From Pseudomonadota bacterium (GTDB taxonomy: Bacteria > Pseudomonadota > Alphaproteobacteria > Rhizobiales > Devosiaceae): a stretch of DNA of 64,000 bases. This document shows, piece by piece, positions 25,030 to 34,323 of the stretch. A program made the position numbers and the translations under genes. Numbering within the stretch: the stretch's first letter is position 1; every line of letters begins with the position of its first letter. Under the pieces are notes generated by a model that was not told the origin of the DNA, made no database searches, and worked only from the letters and a program-made list of their open reading frames with translations. Location: the NCBI GenBank assembly GCA_023388175.1, contig JAEWGT010000008.1:124001-188000 (forward strand), in the 5' to 3' direction.

Positions 25030-25125
25030 GTTGTCATACCGCAAATATTGCTAGCGCCCTGGGGGCGAGCCGGGCCGTGATGAACTGGGCCGGGGCGGCA
25101 AACAGCTCCGCAGCCGTATGTATGC

Positions 25126-25989
25126 TTATTGCACCCGCTCGCTGGTGAAGCCGCGTTCTTCCAGCAGTTTTACCACGCTGACATCGCCAGCCAGATGCGC
25201 CGCGCCGACGATCAACAGGGCGGTTTCGTTGCGCTCCAGCATGGCCTCGATCTGGTCGACCCAATTCTTGTTGCGCACATCGATCAGCCGCTCGATCATG
25301 CCGACGCCATAGCCGTCCATCTGCTCGTCGAAGATTTCGCCCAGTAATTCGGGTTCTCCGCCAAGCCAGGCATTGAGCAGGTCGTCGATGCCTCCGGATA
25401 TATCGTCTATGCCTTCCAGCGTGGCGCGCAGCATGGCCACCTGTTCGGTCTCGTCACCGCCGGCGAGGAAACCGAGCTGTTGCTCGGGTGTCTCCAGAAA
25501 ACCCTTGCGCTCGGCCGGCAGTTCGTCGCCCAGGACCTTCTCCACCCCATGCTGGGGGTCGTAGCCGATCGCGGCGACAACACCCATTGAGATGGTGGTC
25601 GCCGCCATCCACGGCTCCATGGTGAGCAGCAAGGGCATGGGCAGATTGTATTCGTTCGCCTTTTCCCGCAGCATCTCGGTCAGCTCGGGGCCGATCTTGT
25701 CGCTGAGCAGGCGGCCGTCCGTGGCGAATCCCAATTCATAGCTCATCTCGGCAATCGACATCTGCGCCTCTGCGCCGATGTCGGTCTCGAAATAAATTCG
25801 GTCGGCCTTGGAAATCACCTTGTCCAGATGCACGGTGCGCCACTCCGTCCATGTCGGCAGCAGATGCACCGATCCGAACAGCCAGATTGCGCTGTCATCG
25901 TCGCTGATCTTCCACATGGCCGGCGCCGCATTGGCCGAGCCGGCGCTGAGCAGCAGGGCTGCCAAAGGTGTGATGAACTGACGGATCAT
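25126..25989 (-). CDS. TraB/GumN family protein
   Basis: A 287-residue secreted protein with signal peptide FITPLAALLLSAGSANA. The TraB/GumN (Tiki-like) fold shows WLFGSVHLLP, YFETDIGAEA and, near the end, TALLIVGAAHLAGDVSVVKLLEERGF. The GxxH (GSVH) and GAAHL motifs are the metal-site elements of this putative metalloprotease-like family. Its bacterial function is unsettled. The mature protein should be periplasmic. Confidence 0.9.
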   Translation of the reverse strand: MIRQFITPLAALLLSAGSANAAPAMWKISDDDSAIWLFGSVHLLPTWTEWRTVHLDKVISKADRIYFETDIGAEAQMSIAEMSYELGFATDGRLLSDKIGPELTEMLREKANEYNLPMPLLLTMEPWMAATTISMGVVAAIGYDPQHGVEKVLGDELPAERKGFLETPEQQLGFLAGGDETEQVAMLRATLEGIDDISGGIDDLLNAWLGGEPELLGEIFDEQMDGYGVGMIERLIDVRNKNWVDQIEAMLERNETALLIVGAAHLAGDVSVVKLLEERGFTSERVQ

Positions 25990-26028
25990 GTCTGGCCCTT
26001 CCTTCTACACTCGCTGTGCGAACGTAAT

Positions 26029-26063
26029 GCCAAAAAGCAAAGCGCCGCAATCTCTTGCGGCGC
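26029..26063 (-). terminator. Terminator of the NDUFS4-like gene
   Basis: GCGCCGCAA and TTGCGGCGC form a perfect 9-bp stem with a 4-nt loop (26042-26063). Read on the minus strand it is followed by TTTGCTTTTT, 28 bp after the stop of the gene at 26092. Confidence 0.85.
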
Positions 26064-26091
26064 GCGTCGGAATCAAATCGCTAGCTTGAGC

Positions 26092-26397
26092 CTAGTGTGT
26101 CCAGGGCGTCTTGCGATCAGAGCGGAAATTGTCGGGATAGCTGACGCGCTTCGGCGTTGCATCATGGGCAGGTTGCACGGAATAGGGGATGCCGTTGCGC
26201 TGCGCATAGGCTTCGGCTTCTTCCTGCGTCTCGAAGGACAGCTTGATCTGCTGGCTCATGTCGGAACTGCTGGTATAGCCCATCAGCGGATCGATGCTGC
26301 GCGCCACCTGCTGTTCATGGACCAATACCCAATTGCGGGATTTTCCCTTGCCGGACTGCATGGCATTGCGGGCAGGGCGGTAGATGCGAGCGGTCAT
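26092..26397 (-). CDS. NDUFS4-like NADH dehydrogenase complex I accessory subunit
   Basis: A 101-residue protein matching the ETC_C1_NDUFA4/NDUFS4 family. It starts ARIYRPARNAMQSGKGKSR, followed by WVLVH, SSSDMSQQIKLSFETQEEAEAYAQRNGIPY, and ends YPDNFRSDRKTPWTH. In alphaproteobacteria and mitochondria it is a matrix/cytoplasm-side supernumerary subunit of complex I that stabilises the NADH module. It is encoded away from the nuo operon, as usual. A good terminator follows. Confidence 0.92.
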   Translation of the reverse strand: MTARIYRPARNAMQSGKGKSRNWVLVHEQQVARSIDPLMGYTSSSDMSQQIKLSFETQEEAEAYAQRNGIPYSVQPAHDATPKRVSYPDNFRSDRKTPWTH

Positions 26398-26426
26398 GCA
26401 AGGTCCTCAACACGATGCTAGGCGAC

Positions 26427-26503
26427 TGGTCGGAGTACAAAGATTCGAACTTTGGACCCCCGGTTCCCAAAACCGGTGCTCTACCAGGCTGAGCTACACT
26501 CCG
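26427..26503 (-). tRNA. tRNA-Pro (anticodon TGG)
   Basis: A cloverleaf on the minus strand with encoded CCA. The acceptor is CGGAGTG/TACTCCG. The anticodon stem is CCGGT/ACCGG with loop TTTGGGA (anticodon TGG). The T arm ends with the usual GTTCGAATC. Confidence 0.95.
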
Positions 26504-26607
26504 ACGTCGCGCCATCCCGATAGCCTGTTCGGTGGCAAAGGGCAAGGCCACTTGCAGCACTATGGCGCACTTGACGGCAACAGGATGTGCAAGACACAAC
26601 AAACGAC

Positions 26608-27345
26608 ATGATAGACCTGCAAAAGCCTTGGCCTCTTGGCCTCAGCCGCGCCTCATGGCCGTTTTTTCTGATCGGCATGGTGGCTATTCTCGGGCTGCTT
26701 TCCCTGATCGACATTGCGGCGTCGCGGGGGGCCATAAATTGGCCGGATCAATGGCGGGCGCCGTTCTTCTTCATAACCGATTACGGGCTTTCCGACTGGA
26801 TCCTGATTCCCAGCCTTGTGCTGATGATTCTGCTGCGGCTGGCGATGTTTCCGCTGCAGGGGATCTGGCGCAGGGCCGCTGGCGAGTTGGCAGCGATCAG
26901 CGCTTTCATCTTTCTCGGCGTCGGCGTGCCGGGGTTGATCACGAACCTTTTCAAGCGGCTGGTGGGGCGCGGCAGGCCGAGCGAGTTCGAGGCCTCCGGC
27001 GCGTTTTCCTTCCAGAATTTTTTCAATGACTGGACGTTCCAGAGCTTTCCCAGTGGTCATTCGGCCACGGCGATCGCGACGGCCTTTACCATCGGCTTTC
27101 TCTGGCCGCGCAGTTTTCTCGTGCTGCTGATCGTGGGCGTGGCCGTCGCCATTTCGCGGGTGCCGGTGGGCATGCATTATCCCACCGATGTCTTTGCCGG
27201 GATCGTGATCGGTGCGCTTGGCGCCTATCTCGTGCGAAATCTCTTCGCGCGCAAAGGCTGGCTGTTCGAGCAGCGTGCCGATGGGAAAATTGTGCGCAAG
27301 CCGTTGAGCGGCCTGCGCCAGCTTTTTCAGCGCGCTGCCGAATAG
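26608..27345 (+). CDS. PAP2-family phosphatase
   Basis: A 245-residue membrane phosphatase with five to six helices. All three PAP2 motifs are intact: KRLVGRGRP (K-x6-RP), FPSGHSAT (PSGH) and SRVPVGMHYPTD (SR-x5-H-x3-D). Members dephosphorylate phosphatidate, undecaprenyl pyrophosphate or phosphatidylglycerol phosphate. The start is not fixed: GTG 26587 is in frame and neither site has a clear ribosome-binding sequence. Confidence 0.88.
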   Translation: MIDLQKPWPLGLSRASWPFFLIGMVAILGLLSLIDIAASRGAINWPDQWRAPFFFITDYGLSDWILIPSLVLMILLRLAMFPLQGIWRRAAGELAAISAFIFLGVGVPGLITNLFKRLVGRGRPSEFEASGAFSFQNFFNDWTFQSFPSGHSATAIATAFTIGFLWPRSFLVLLIVGVAVAISRVPVGMHYPTDVFAGIVIGALGAYLVRNLFARKGWLFEQRADGKIVRKPLSGLRQLFQRAAE

Positions 27346-28514
27346 CGCTCCAGCGCGGCAGCAAGATCGGCCTTGAGGTCGTCCACGCCTTCAAGGCCGA
27401 TATGGACGCGGAAGAGGTTCGTGTCTTTCGGCAGCGGTTTCACGCTGCGGGCTTTGCCCATGTTTACCGGCAGGCAAAGGCTCTCATAGCCGCCCCACGA
27501 ATAGCCCATGCTGAATATCTGCATGTGATCGACAAAGGCTGCGATTGCTTCCCGGCGGGCTGGTTGCAGGACAAAGCCGAACAGGCTTCCCGCGCCGGTG
27601 AAATTCTTCTTCCAGATGGCATGATCGGGATGACTGGGCAGGGCAGGGTGCAGCACCTGCACGACCTCATTCTGCTTTTCCAGCCAGGCTGCAATATCCA
27701 GCGCCCGCGCCTGATGTTCCTTCATCCGTACGGCCAGCGTCCGTAACCCGCGGGCTACCAGAAAAGCGTCGTCCCCGGATGTAAAGAAGCCAAGAAGGGT
27801 GCGGACGCGCTCGACATCGGCCCAGGCTTCTTCGGTGGTGGAAATGGTGCCCGCCATGACGTCGGAATGGCCCACGAACATCTTGGTGGCGGCGTGAACC
27901 ACAATGTCGGCGCCCAGGGCGAGGGGGCGATGATAGAGCGGCGTGGCCCAGCTGTTGTCCACGATCAGCCGCGCGCCCGCCGCCCGGGTCACTTCGGCCA
28001 GCACGGCGATGTCCTGCACTTCGAAAGTGAGCGATCCCGGGCTTTCGGCAAGCACCGCTTTGGTATTGGGCTGCATCAGGCCAGCAAGATCGGCGCCGAT
28101 TCGCGGATCGAAATAACGAACGCTGACGCCCATGCGCTCCAGGTAGCCGTCGGCGAAGGTTCGGCCGGGCTGGTAGGCGCTGTCGGTGATCAGCACGTCG
28201 TCTCCCGCCTTGACGCAGGCCATCAAGGCAATCGTGATAGCGGCGAGGCCGGAAGGCACGAGCTTGGTGCGATAGGCCCCCTCAAGTTCGCTCACCACCG
28301 CTTCGACCGATTCCGTGGTCGGGTTGCCAGCCCGCCCATAGAGATAGCGCTGCGCCTGCGCATCAAGATCAGCCAGCGTTTTGAACAGAACGGTGGACCC
28401 GCGATAGACCGGGGTATTCACGAAGCCGAACTGATCGTCCGGATGGCGTCCGCCATGGGTCAGAATAGTTTCGATGGAGGCGGCGGGCGAAATGCCGGTT
28501 TTGTGGTCATTCAT
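27327..28514 (-). CDS. metC: Cystathionine beta-lyase
   Basis: A 395-residue PLP enzyme of the Cys/Met-metabolism family that splits cystathionine to homocysteine, pyruvate and ammonia. It starts at MNDHKTGISPA (28514). Seen: YGRAGNPTTESVEAVVSELE, LVPSGLAAITIAL, VDNSWATPLYHRPL and the PLP-lysine site VVHAATKMFVGHSDVM. The closing WGGYESLCLPV region is the lyase/synthase family end. Its 3' end overlaps that of the convergent PAP2 gene by 19 bp. No SAM riboswitch pattern is visible upstream. Confidence 0.9.
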   Translation of the reverse strand: MNDHKTGISPAASIETILTHGGRHPDDQFGFVNTPVYRGSTVLFKTLADLDAQAQRYLYGRAGNPTTESVEAVVSELEGAYRTKLVPSGLAAITIALMACVKAGDDVLITDSAYQPGRTFADGYLERMGVSVRYFDPRIGADLAGLMQPNTKAVLAESPGSLTFEVQDIAVLAEVTRAAGARLIVDNSWATPLYHRPLALGADIVVHAATKMFVGHSDVMAGTISTTEEAWADVERVRTLLGFFTSGDDAFLVARGLRTLAVRMKEHQARALDIAAWLEKQNEVVQVLHPALPSHPDHAIWKKNFTGAGSLFGFVLQPARREAIAAFVDHMQIFSMGYSWGGYESLCLPVNMGKARSVKPLPKDTNLFRVHIGLEGVDDLKADLAAALERYSAAR

Positions 28515-28731
28515 AGTAAGCTCGATGCTCAAAAAGAAATCATTTGGGGATCGTTGTCTAAATAAGCGACAGGTTTCCTGTCCCAACACGCCATCGACCC
28601 TTGACGTTACAGTCAATTGAGGCTTGCATGCTTAGCAGCATCCAAACCGTCAACAAAGCGGTGGTGCGATCGGAGTCTCGGCAAACTTGATAGGCTCCGA
28701 AACACAGGGTCAGGAAACAAAAAGGCAAAAA

Positions 28732-29748
28732 ATGCAAAAAGCGCTCGTATCGATCGCAGTCGCGGCCTCTCTCGGTCTCGGCGCGACGGCCGCACAGGCG
28801 GCCATTCTCGACGACGTCAAGGCCAAGGGCTACGTCCAGTGCGGTGTCACTGGTGGCGTGGCGGGATTCTCGGCTCCCGATTCCAGCAATGTCTGGACTG
28901 GCCTCGAAGTTGACTATTGCCGTGCGCTTGCCGCGGCCATCTTCAACGACGCCGACGCCGTCCGCTTCACCTCGCTGACCAGCCAGGAGCGTTTCACCGC
29001 CCTGTCCGCCGGCGAAGTGGACGTTCTCTCCCGCACCACGACCTGGACCATGAGCCGCGATACCCAGCTGGGCATCAGCTTCGTCGGCACCATGTTCTAT
29101 GATGGTCAGGGCTTCATGGTCCGCAAGGAAGATGGCATTGATTCGACGCTGGATCTCAGCGGCGCCGCCATCTGCATCGAGTCGGGTACCACCACCGAGC
29201 TGAACGCTGCCGACTACTTCGCCACCAATGGCATGGAGTTCAACACCGTCGTGTTCGTGGACCAGGACGAAGTGGTGAAGGCCTATGAAGACGGCCGCTG
29301 CGACGTCTACACCACCGACGCTTCGGCACTGGCTTCCGAGCGTTCCAAGTTCGCCGATCCGGATGCCCATATCATCCTGCCGGAAATCATCTCCAAGGAG
29401 CCGCTTGGCCCCTCCGTCCGCTCGGGTGACACCCAGTGGTTCGACATTGCCCGCTGGACCTATTTCGCACTGCTCGAAGCTGAAGAACTGGGCGTGAGCT
29501 CGGCCAATGTCGATGAGCAGCTCGGTTCGGACAATCCGGCCATCAAGCGTCTGCTCGGTGTTGAAGGCGAATTCGGTGCGCCGCTCGGCCTCGACAATGC
29601 CTGGGCTTACCAGATCATCAAGCTGGTCGGTAACTATGCCGAGTCCTATGAAGCCAATGTCGGTCCGGAAACCGCGATCGGTCTTGAGCGTGGTCTGAAC
29701 GCCCTGTGGAGCGACGGCGGCATCCAGTACTCCCCGCCGATCCGCTAA
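28732..29748 (+). CDS. aapJ: General L-amino acid ABC transporter, substrate-binding protein
   Basis: A 338-residue periplasmic protein with signal peptide ALVSIAVAASLGLGATAAQA. The mature part is an AapJ/BztA-type binding fold: VKAKGYVQCGVTGGVAGFSAPD, WTGLEVDYCRALAAAIF, VDVLSRTTTWTMSRDT (amino-acid ligand segment) and ISKEPLGPSVRSGDTQWFDIARW. It starts the aapJQMP operon. Codon choice shows the bias of a highly expressed gene. A strong stem-loop separates it from aapQ. Confidence 0.94.
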   Translation: MQKALVSIAVAASLGLGATAAQAAILDDVKAKGYVQCGVTGGVAGFSAPDSSNVWTGLEVDYCRALAAAIFNDADAVRFTSLTSQERFTALSAGEVDVLSRTTTWTMSRDTQLGISFVGTMFYDGQGFMVRKEDGIDSTLDLSGAAICIESGTTTELNAADYFATNGMEFNTVVFVDQDEVVKAYEDGRCDVYTTDASALASERSKFADPDAHIILPEIISKEPLGPSVRSGDTQWFDIARWTYFALLEAEELGVSSANVDEQLGSDNPAIKRLLGVEGEFGAPLGLDNAWAYQIIKLVGNYAESYEANVGPETAIGLERGLNALWSDGGIQYSPPIR

Positions 29749-29763
29749 GCCGAACGAATTGAG

Positions 29764-29798
29764 CCGGCGCTCCTTTTAGGGGGGCGCCGGACTTTTTG
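29764..29798 (+). terminator. Partial terminator between aapJ and aapQ
   Basis: CCGGCGC (29764) pairs with GCGCCGG (29784) and is followed by ACTTTTTG. It is placed 15 bp after aapJ and inside the operon, so it probably lets only part of the transcripts continue to the membrane components. Confidence 0.7.
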
Positions 29799-29861
29799 TT
29801 CCGCCGCCTGCCGCGCCTCAACAGGCGTACAGCGGCTCTTTGCGGCCAAGGGACAGCTCAC

Positions 29862-31052
29862 ATGACGACACTCGATACGGGGCCGCAGACGGCTCCAAGG
29901 GCGAGCTTTTTCAACGATCCGGTGATCCGTGGGATCATCTATCAGGTTGTTGTAGCGGCCCTCATCATCAGTTTCATTGCCTGGATCATCGGCAATACGG
30001 CGGCCAACCTGGCTGCGCAGAACAAGACCACCGGATTTGACTTCCTGTGGCGCACCGCTGGCTTCGATATTTCCTTCTCGCTGCTGCCCTGGTCGCGCGC
30101 ATCGTATTATTACGAGGCGTTTCTGGTCGGGCTGCTCAACACATTGCTCGTCGCGGTCGTCGGCATCTTCTTCGCTACGATCCTGGGCTTCACCATCGGC
30201 ATTGCGCGTCTGAGCAGCAATTTCATCGTGTCGAGCCTTGCGACGATCTATATCGAGGTCATCCGCAACATCCCGTTGCTGTTGCAGCTCTTCTTCTGGT
30301 ATTTCGCGGTCCTCAAGGCCATGCCTTCGGTGCGCGAATCCTTCCAGCTGCCCTTTGATTCCTTCATCAATCAGCGCGGCATCATGGTGCCGAGGCCCAT
30401 ACCGGACGAACAGTTCGGCTTTGTCTGGGTCGGCCTGGCTTTGGCGATTGTTGCCGTTGTCTTCCTCAGCCGCTGGGCCAGGAAACGCCTGGAGCAAACG
30501 GGCAAGCGCTTCCCGGTTTTCCTCACAGCACTCGTACTTTTGTTTGGTGTGACGGGTCTGGTCTTCTGGATCAGTGGGGCCAGCGTCGCCTTCGAAATTC
30601 CGGTGCTGGAGCGATTTAATTTCCGTGGCGGCCTGCAATTGCCGCCGGAATTTGTCGGGCTGGCATTCGGGCTGATCATCTATACGGCGGCGTTCATCGC
30701 GGAAACGGTGCGCGGCGGCATCCAGGCGGTCAACCACGGGCAGACCGAAGCTGCGGCCTCGCTTGGCCTCAAGGACGGCGACAGGCTGCGCCTGGTGATC
30801 GTGCCTCAGGCCATGCGCGTCATCGTGCCGCCGCTGACCAGCCAATATCTGAACCTGACGAAGAACTCTTCGCTGGGCGCGGCCATTGGCTATCCGGAAC
30901 TCGTCAACGTCTTTGCGGGAACGTCACTGAACCAGACTGGTCGGGCGATCGAATGTATCGCCATCGTCATGCTGGTTTATCTCACTTTCTCCCTGCTCAC
31001 CTCGGCGATCATGAATTGGTACAATGGCCGCGTTAAGCTGGTGGAACGGTAG
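29862..31052 (+). CDS. aapQ: General L-amino acid ABC transporter permease AapQ
   Basis: A 396-residue His/Glu/Gln-type permease of the long AapQ form. The first helix is IIYQVVVAALIISFIAWIIGN, followed by a large periplasmic part and then the transporter core with the EAA motif as GQTEAAASLGLKDGDRLRLVIVPQAM. The stop is followed 9 bp later by aapM. It forms the channel with AapM. Confidence 0.94.
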   Translation: MTTLDTGPQTAPRASFFNDPVIRGIIYQVVVAALIISFIAWIIGNTAANLAAQNKTTGFDFLWRTAGFDISFSLLPWSRASYYYEAFLVGLLNTLLVAVVGIFFATILGFTIGIARLSSNFIVSSLATIYIEVIRNIPLLLQLFFWYFAVLKAMPSVRESFQLPFDSFINQRGIMVPRPIPDEQFGFVWVGLALAIVAVVFLSRWARKRLEQTGKRFPVFLTALVLLFGVTGLVFWISGASVAFEIPVLERFNFRGGLQLPPEFVGLAFGLIIYTAAFIAETVRGGIQAVNHGQTEAAASLGLKDGDRLRLVIVPQAMRVIVPPLTSQYLNLTKNSSLGAAIGYPELVNVFAGTSLNQTGRAIECIAIVMLVYLTFSLLTSAIMNWYNGRVKLVER

Positions 31053-31061
31053 GATCATGCC

Positions 31062-32189
31062 ATGACAGACATTGGTTTCGTCCGCACTGACATCGTCGAT
31101 GCCCGCCCGGCACCCAATCGCACCAGCGGGCCGCTGGCCTGGGTGAAGCAAAATCTCTTCGCCACGCCGCTGGATTCGGTGCTCACCATTTTTGGCGTCG
31201 CCTTCCTTTTCTGGGTGGTGCCGCCGCTTTACGGCTTCTTCTTCGGCAATGCCGTCATGCCCGGCGGCACCGTCGAAGAGTGCCGCATGGAAAATGCCGG
31301 CGCCTGCTGGGCCTATATCGCGGCCGAGATGAACTTCTTCATCTACGGCTTTTATCCGGCGACCGAATTCTGGCGCCCCAACCTTGTCTTCGCCCTTGGC
31401 GCCTTGCTGCTGACTCCCATCCTGATCCCCAAAGTGCCGTACAAGCGGCTCAATGCGGTTCTGCTGCTGGTGGTCTATCCGATCGTCACCTACATCCTGC
31501 TGGCAGGTGGCATGTTCGGCCTGCGTGTCGTACCCACCGAACAGTGGGGCGGCCTGCTGGTCACGCTGATCATCTCGGTGGTGGGCATCACGCTGTCTTT
31601 CCCCATGGGCATTGTGCTGGCCCTTGGGCGACAATCGAACCTGCCGATCATCAAGACAGCCTGTGTGATGTTCATCGAACTGATCCGGGCCGTGCCGCTG
31701 ATCACGATCCTGTTCATGGCATCGGTCATGTTGCCGCTGTTCATGCCGCAGGGGACCACGGTCGACAAGTTCCTGCGCGCTCTGGTCGGCGTCACGCTGT
31801 TCACCTCCGCCTATATGGCGGAAGTGGTGCGCGGCGGGCTTCAGGCCATTCCGCGAGGGCAATATGAAGCCGCCGCGGCCTTGGGCCTCGGTTACTGGAA
31901 GCGGATGTGGTTCATCATCCTGCCGCAGGCGCTCAAGCACGTGATCCCCGGCATCGTGAACAACTTCATCTCGCTCTTCAAGGACACGTCCCTCGTTTAC
32001 ATCGTCGGCATGCGTGACCTGCTCGAAGCCGTGAAGACCAAGAACGACTCCGCTATCGAATGGCAGTCAGCCAATACGGCAACGACCGGCTATATCTTTG
32101 CTGCGATGGTCTTCTGGGTCTTCTGTTTCGGCATGTCCCGCTACTCCATCTTCATGGAGCGTCGTCTCAACACTGGCTACAAGAGGTAG
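31062..32189 (+). CDS. aapM: General L-amino acid ABC transporter permease AapM
   Basis: A 375-residue permease with eight predicted helices, the family's size. The EAA motif is [26 protein letters not shown]. It has the AapM-specific [17 protein letters not shown] segment and a periplasmic Cys-containing loop ([12 protein letters not shown]). It belongs to the aap operon between aapQ and aapP. Confidence 0.94.
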   Translation: MTDIGFVRTDIVDARPAPNRTSGPLAWVKQNLFATPLDSVLTIFGVAFLFWVVPPLYGFFFGNAVMPGGTVEECRMENAGACWAYIAAEMNFFIYGFYPATEFWRPNLVFALGALLLTPILIPKVPYKRLNAVLLLVVYPIVTYILLAGGMFGLRVVPTEQWGGLLVTLIISVVGITLSFPMGIVLALGRQSNLPIIKTACVMFIELIRAVPLITILFMASVMLPLFMPQGTTVDKFLRALVGVTLFTSAYMAEVVRGGLQAIPRGQYEAAAALGLGYWKRMWFIILPQALKHVIPGIVNNFISLFKDTSLVYIVGMRDLLEAVKTKNDSAIEWQSANTATTGYIFAAMVFWVFCFGMSRYSIFMERRLNTGYKR

Positions 32190-32194
32190 CGCTC

Positions 32195-32995
32195 ATGTCT
32201 CAGGTTTCCGAAACCACCCTCGATCGTTCGATCGACACCAGCCATATGCAGGTCTCCAAGACCGAAGTGGCCATCGAAGTCATCGACATGCACAAGTGGT
32301 ATGGCGATTTCCATGTGCTGCGCGACATCAATCTCAAGGTGATGAAGGGCGAACGCATCGTGATTGCCGGGCCGTCAGGCTCAGGCAAATCCACGCTGAT
32401 CCGCTGCGTCAATCGGCTGGAGGAGCATCAGGAAGGCCAGATCATCGTCAATGGCACGGAGCTGACGGCCGATCTCAAGCGTATCGACGAAGTGCGCCGC
32501 GAAGTGGGCATGGTTTTCCAGCACTTCAACCTCTTCCCGCACCTGACGATCCTGCAGAACCTCACCCTCGCACCCATCTGGGTGCGCGGCACGCCCAAGG
32601 CGGAGGCCGAAGCGACGGCCATGCACTATCTGGAACGGGTGAAAATCCCAGAGCAGGCCAACAAATATCCCGGCCAGCTTTCCGGTGGTCAGCAGCAGCG
32701 CGTGGCCATTGCCCGTTCGCTCTGCATGCAGCCCAAGATCATGCTGTTCGATGAGCCGACTTCGGCGCTCGATCCGGAAATGGTCAAGGAAGTTCTTGAG
32801 GTGATGATCAGCCTTGCCGAGGAAGGCATGACCATGATCTGCGTGACCCACGAAATGGGTTTCGCGCGTCAGGTGGCCAATCGCGTGATCTTCATGGATC
32901 AGGGGCAGATCATCGAGCAGAACGAGCCGGAAGCCTTCTTCTCCAACCCGCAGCACGAGCGCACCAAGCTGTTCCTCAGCCAGATCCTTCACTAG
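32195..32995 (+). CDS. aapP: General L-amino acid ABC transporter ATPase AapP
   Basis: A 266-residue ATPase. Walker A is [10 protein letters not shown]-loop [10 protein letters not shown], signature LSGGQQQR, Walker [13 protein letters not shown] and H-loop CVTHEMGF. The 30-residue N-terminal extension ([18 protein letters not shown]) is typical for AapP. The start at 32195 follows AGAGG, 5 bp after the aapM stop. It closes the operon. Confidence 0.95.
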   Translation: MSQVSETTLDRSIDTSHMQVSKTEVAIEVIDMHKWYGDFHVLRDINLKVMKGERIVIAGPSGSGKSTLIRCVNRLEEHQEGQIIVNGTELTADLKRIDEVRREVGMVFQHFNLFPHLTILQNLTLAPIWVRGTPKAEAEATAMHYLERVKIPEQANKYPGQLSGGQQQRVAIARSLCMQPKIMLFDEPTSALDPEMVKEVLEVMISLAEEGMTMICVTHEMGFARQVANRVIFMDQGQIIEQNEPEAFFSNPQHERTKLFLSQILH

Positions 32996-33221
32996 ATCGT
33001 TTCACGGTCAACTTGAAACGCCTATCTCTCCCCAAGCATCGCCACCGGGCTTGTCCCGGTGGCTCTGCCTCCAAGGACTGGATTGCCGGGACGAGTCCGG
33101 CGATGAAGAGGGAACATGGATCTGTTTCCGCACAGGGGTGAAGCGCTCCAGGGCAATCGCCCGACGTAGCTTCCAGCCTGAGGTCATCGTCACGCGGGCC
33201 GGTTGCAACATAAATTATCGG
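32996..33221. other. Gap after aapP with a mosaic repeat
   Basis: No coding sequence is seen here. The stretch carries RIME-like repeat copy 2 (33041-33104) and then a plain region up to the terminator at 33222. Confidence 0.5.
33041..33104. repeat. RIME-like palindromic repeat, copy 2
   Basis: Unit 1 is a perfect hairpin GCCACCGGG/CCCGGTGGC around loop CTTGT (33041-33063). Unit 2 is ATTGCCGG/CCGGCGAT around GACGAGT (33082-33104), with one G-U. This is the most complete copy of the element seen in the window. Confidence 0.75.
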
Positions 33222-33256
33222 GGGGTCGAGCCGGTCGTTGGCTTGACCCCTTTTTT
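33222..33256 (+). terminator. Strong terminator in front of the second AapJ-like gene
   Basis: GGGGTCGAGCC (33222) pairs with GGCTTGACCCC (ending 33250) over a 7-nt loop, with one G-U, and is followed at once by TTTTTT. It should end the aap operon. It also lies only 41 bp upstream of the next start codon, so it could be a leader attenuator of that gene. Confidence 0.85.
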
Positions 33257-33297
33257 CATGCTGCCAATATGGGGGCGGAGAAACGAAAGCCTCGATT

Positions 33298-34320
33298 TTG
33301 CGTAACCTGTTCAAGCCAGCCTTGCTTCTGGCCGCCAGTCTGTTCGGACTGGCAGCGCCGCCAGCCATGGCGCAGACCCTGGAGGCGGTGCGCGAACGCG
33401 GCTTTCTTGTATGCGGCTCAAGCAATCCGCTGGCCGGTTTTGCCCAGATGGATTCCGAGAGTCGCTGGTCTGGCTTCGATGTCGATCTGTGCCGGGCGCT
33501 CGCGGCGGCGGTTTTCGGAAATCCAGACCTGATCGAGTTCCGCTCATATCGCGGCGAGGCGCGTTTTGCGCCCTTGCAGACCGGTAGCGTCGACGTCCTG
33601 ATGCGCAATGGGGCCTGGACTGCAGGCCGGGATACGCGGTTCGGCGCCCGCTATGTGACGGTCACCTTTTTCGATGGTCAGGCCTTTCTCGTGCCCCAGT
33701 CGCTGGGTGTCGTATCGGCCTATGAGCTGGACGATGTGAGTATCTGTGTCGTCGATGGCTCAGGAGACGTCGAAGCGCTGGATGAGTTCTTCTTCTCCAA
33801 CCAGACATCGTTCCGCGAAGTCGTCTATGAAGAAACAACAGATCTGCTTACCGCCTATCGTGCCGGGCTTTGCCAGGTGGTCTCGGCATCAGGAAGGCAA
33901 TTGCAGGCCATTCGCCGGGAATTGCAGGACCCGGCTCTGCATCGCATCCTTCCGGAGCGCATTTCCAAGGAAGTGCTGGGGCCGGTGGTGCGCCAGGATG
34001 ACTATGAATGGTTCGAGATCGTCCGATGGACCGTTTTTGCGCTGATCACCGCTGAGGAGGTTGGTGTCACCAGCGCCAATATTGACTCTCTGGCTGCCGC
34101 TCGGACGCCGAGTGTCCGGCGCATTCTCGGGCTCGAAAGTGACTTCGGCAGCGCGCTTGGACTGCGGCCGACCTTCATGAGCGACGCCATCCGCGCGGTG
34201 GGCAATTATTCCGAACTCTATGATCGTCATTTCGGCCCGCAGACCGGTGCTGCCATGTTGCGCGGCCAGAACGCGCTGTGGCGCAATGGCGGCCTGCTCT
34301 ACGCTCCGCCGATATTGTAA
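33298..34320 (+). CDS. Second AapJ-like amino-acid-binding protein (diverged paralogue)
   Basis: A 340-residue homologue of AapJ with its own signal peptide (LFKPALLLAASLFGLAAPPAMA). The start is a TTG at 33298, the only in-frame start next to the signal peptide; no ATG lies upstream in frame. The fold is the same (LVCGSSNPLAGFAQMD; WSGFDVDLCRALAAAVF; ISKEVLGPVVRQDDYEWFEIVRW). The ligand segment reads LMRNGAWTAGRDT where AapJ has LSRTTTWTMSRDT: Arg is kept but the Thr run is lost, so ligand choice may differ. It lacks the codon bias of aapJ and stands behind a strong terminator. It may share the AapQMP membrane parts. Confidence 0.85.
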   Translation: MRNLFKPALLLAASLFGLAAPPAMAQTLEAVRERGFLVCGSSNPLAGFAQMDSESRWSGFDVDLCRALAAAVFGNPDLIEFRSYRGEARFAPLQTGSVDVLMRNGAWTAGRDTRFGARYVTVTFFDGQAFLVPQSLGVVSAYELDDVSICVVDGSGDVEALDEFFFSNQTSFREVVYEETTDLLTAYRAGLCQVVSASGRQLQAIRRELQDPALHRILPERISKEVLGPVVRQDDYEWFEIVRWTVFALITAEEVGVTSANIDSLAAARTPSVRRILGLESDFGSALGLRPTFMSDAIRAVGNYSELYDRHFGPQTGAAMLRGQNALWRNGGLLYAPPIL

Positions 34321-34323
34321 CTT

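Noticed and set aside
28515..28731. Possible SAM-II type riboswitch upstream of metC
   Set aside because: I looked for the pseudoknot signature in the leader on the minus strand. Only a short GACAGG/CCTGTC hairpin (28568-28582) is present, without the conserved sequence blocks.
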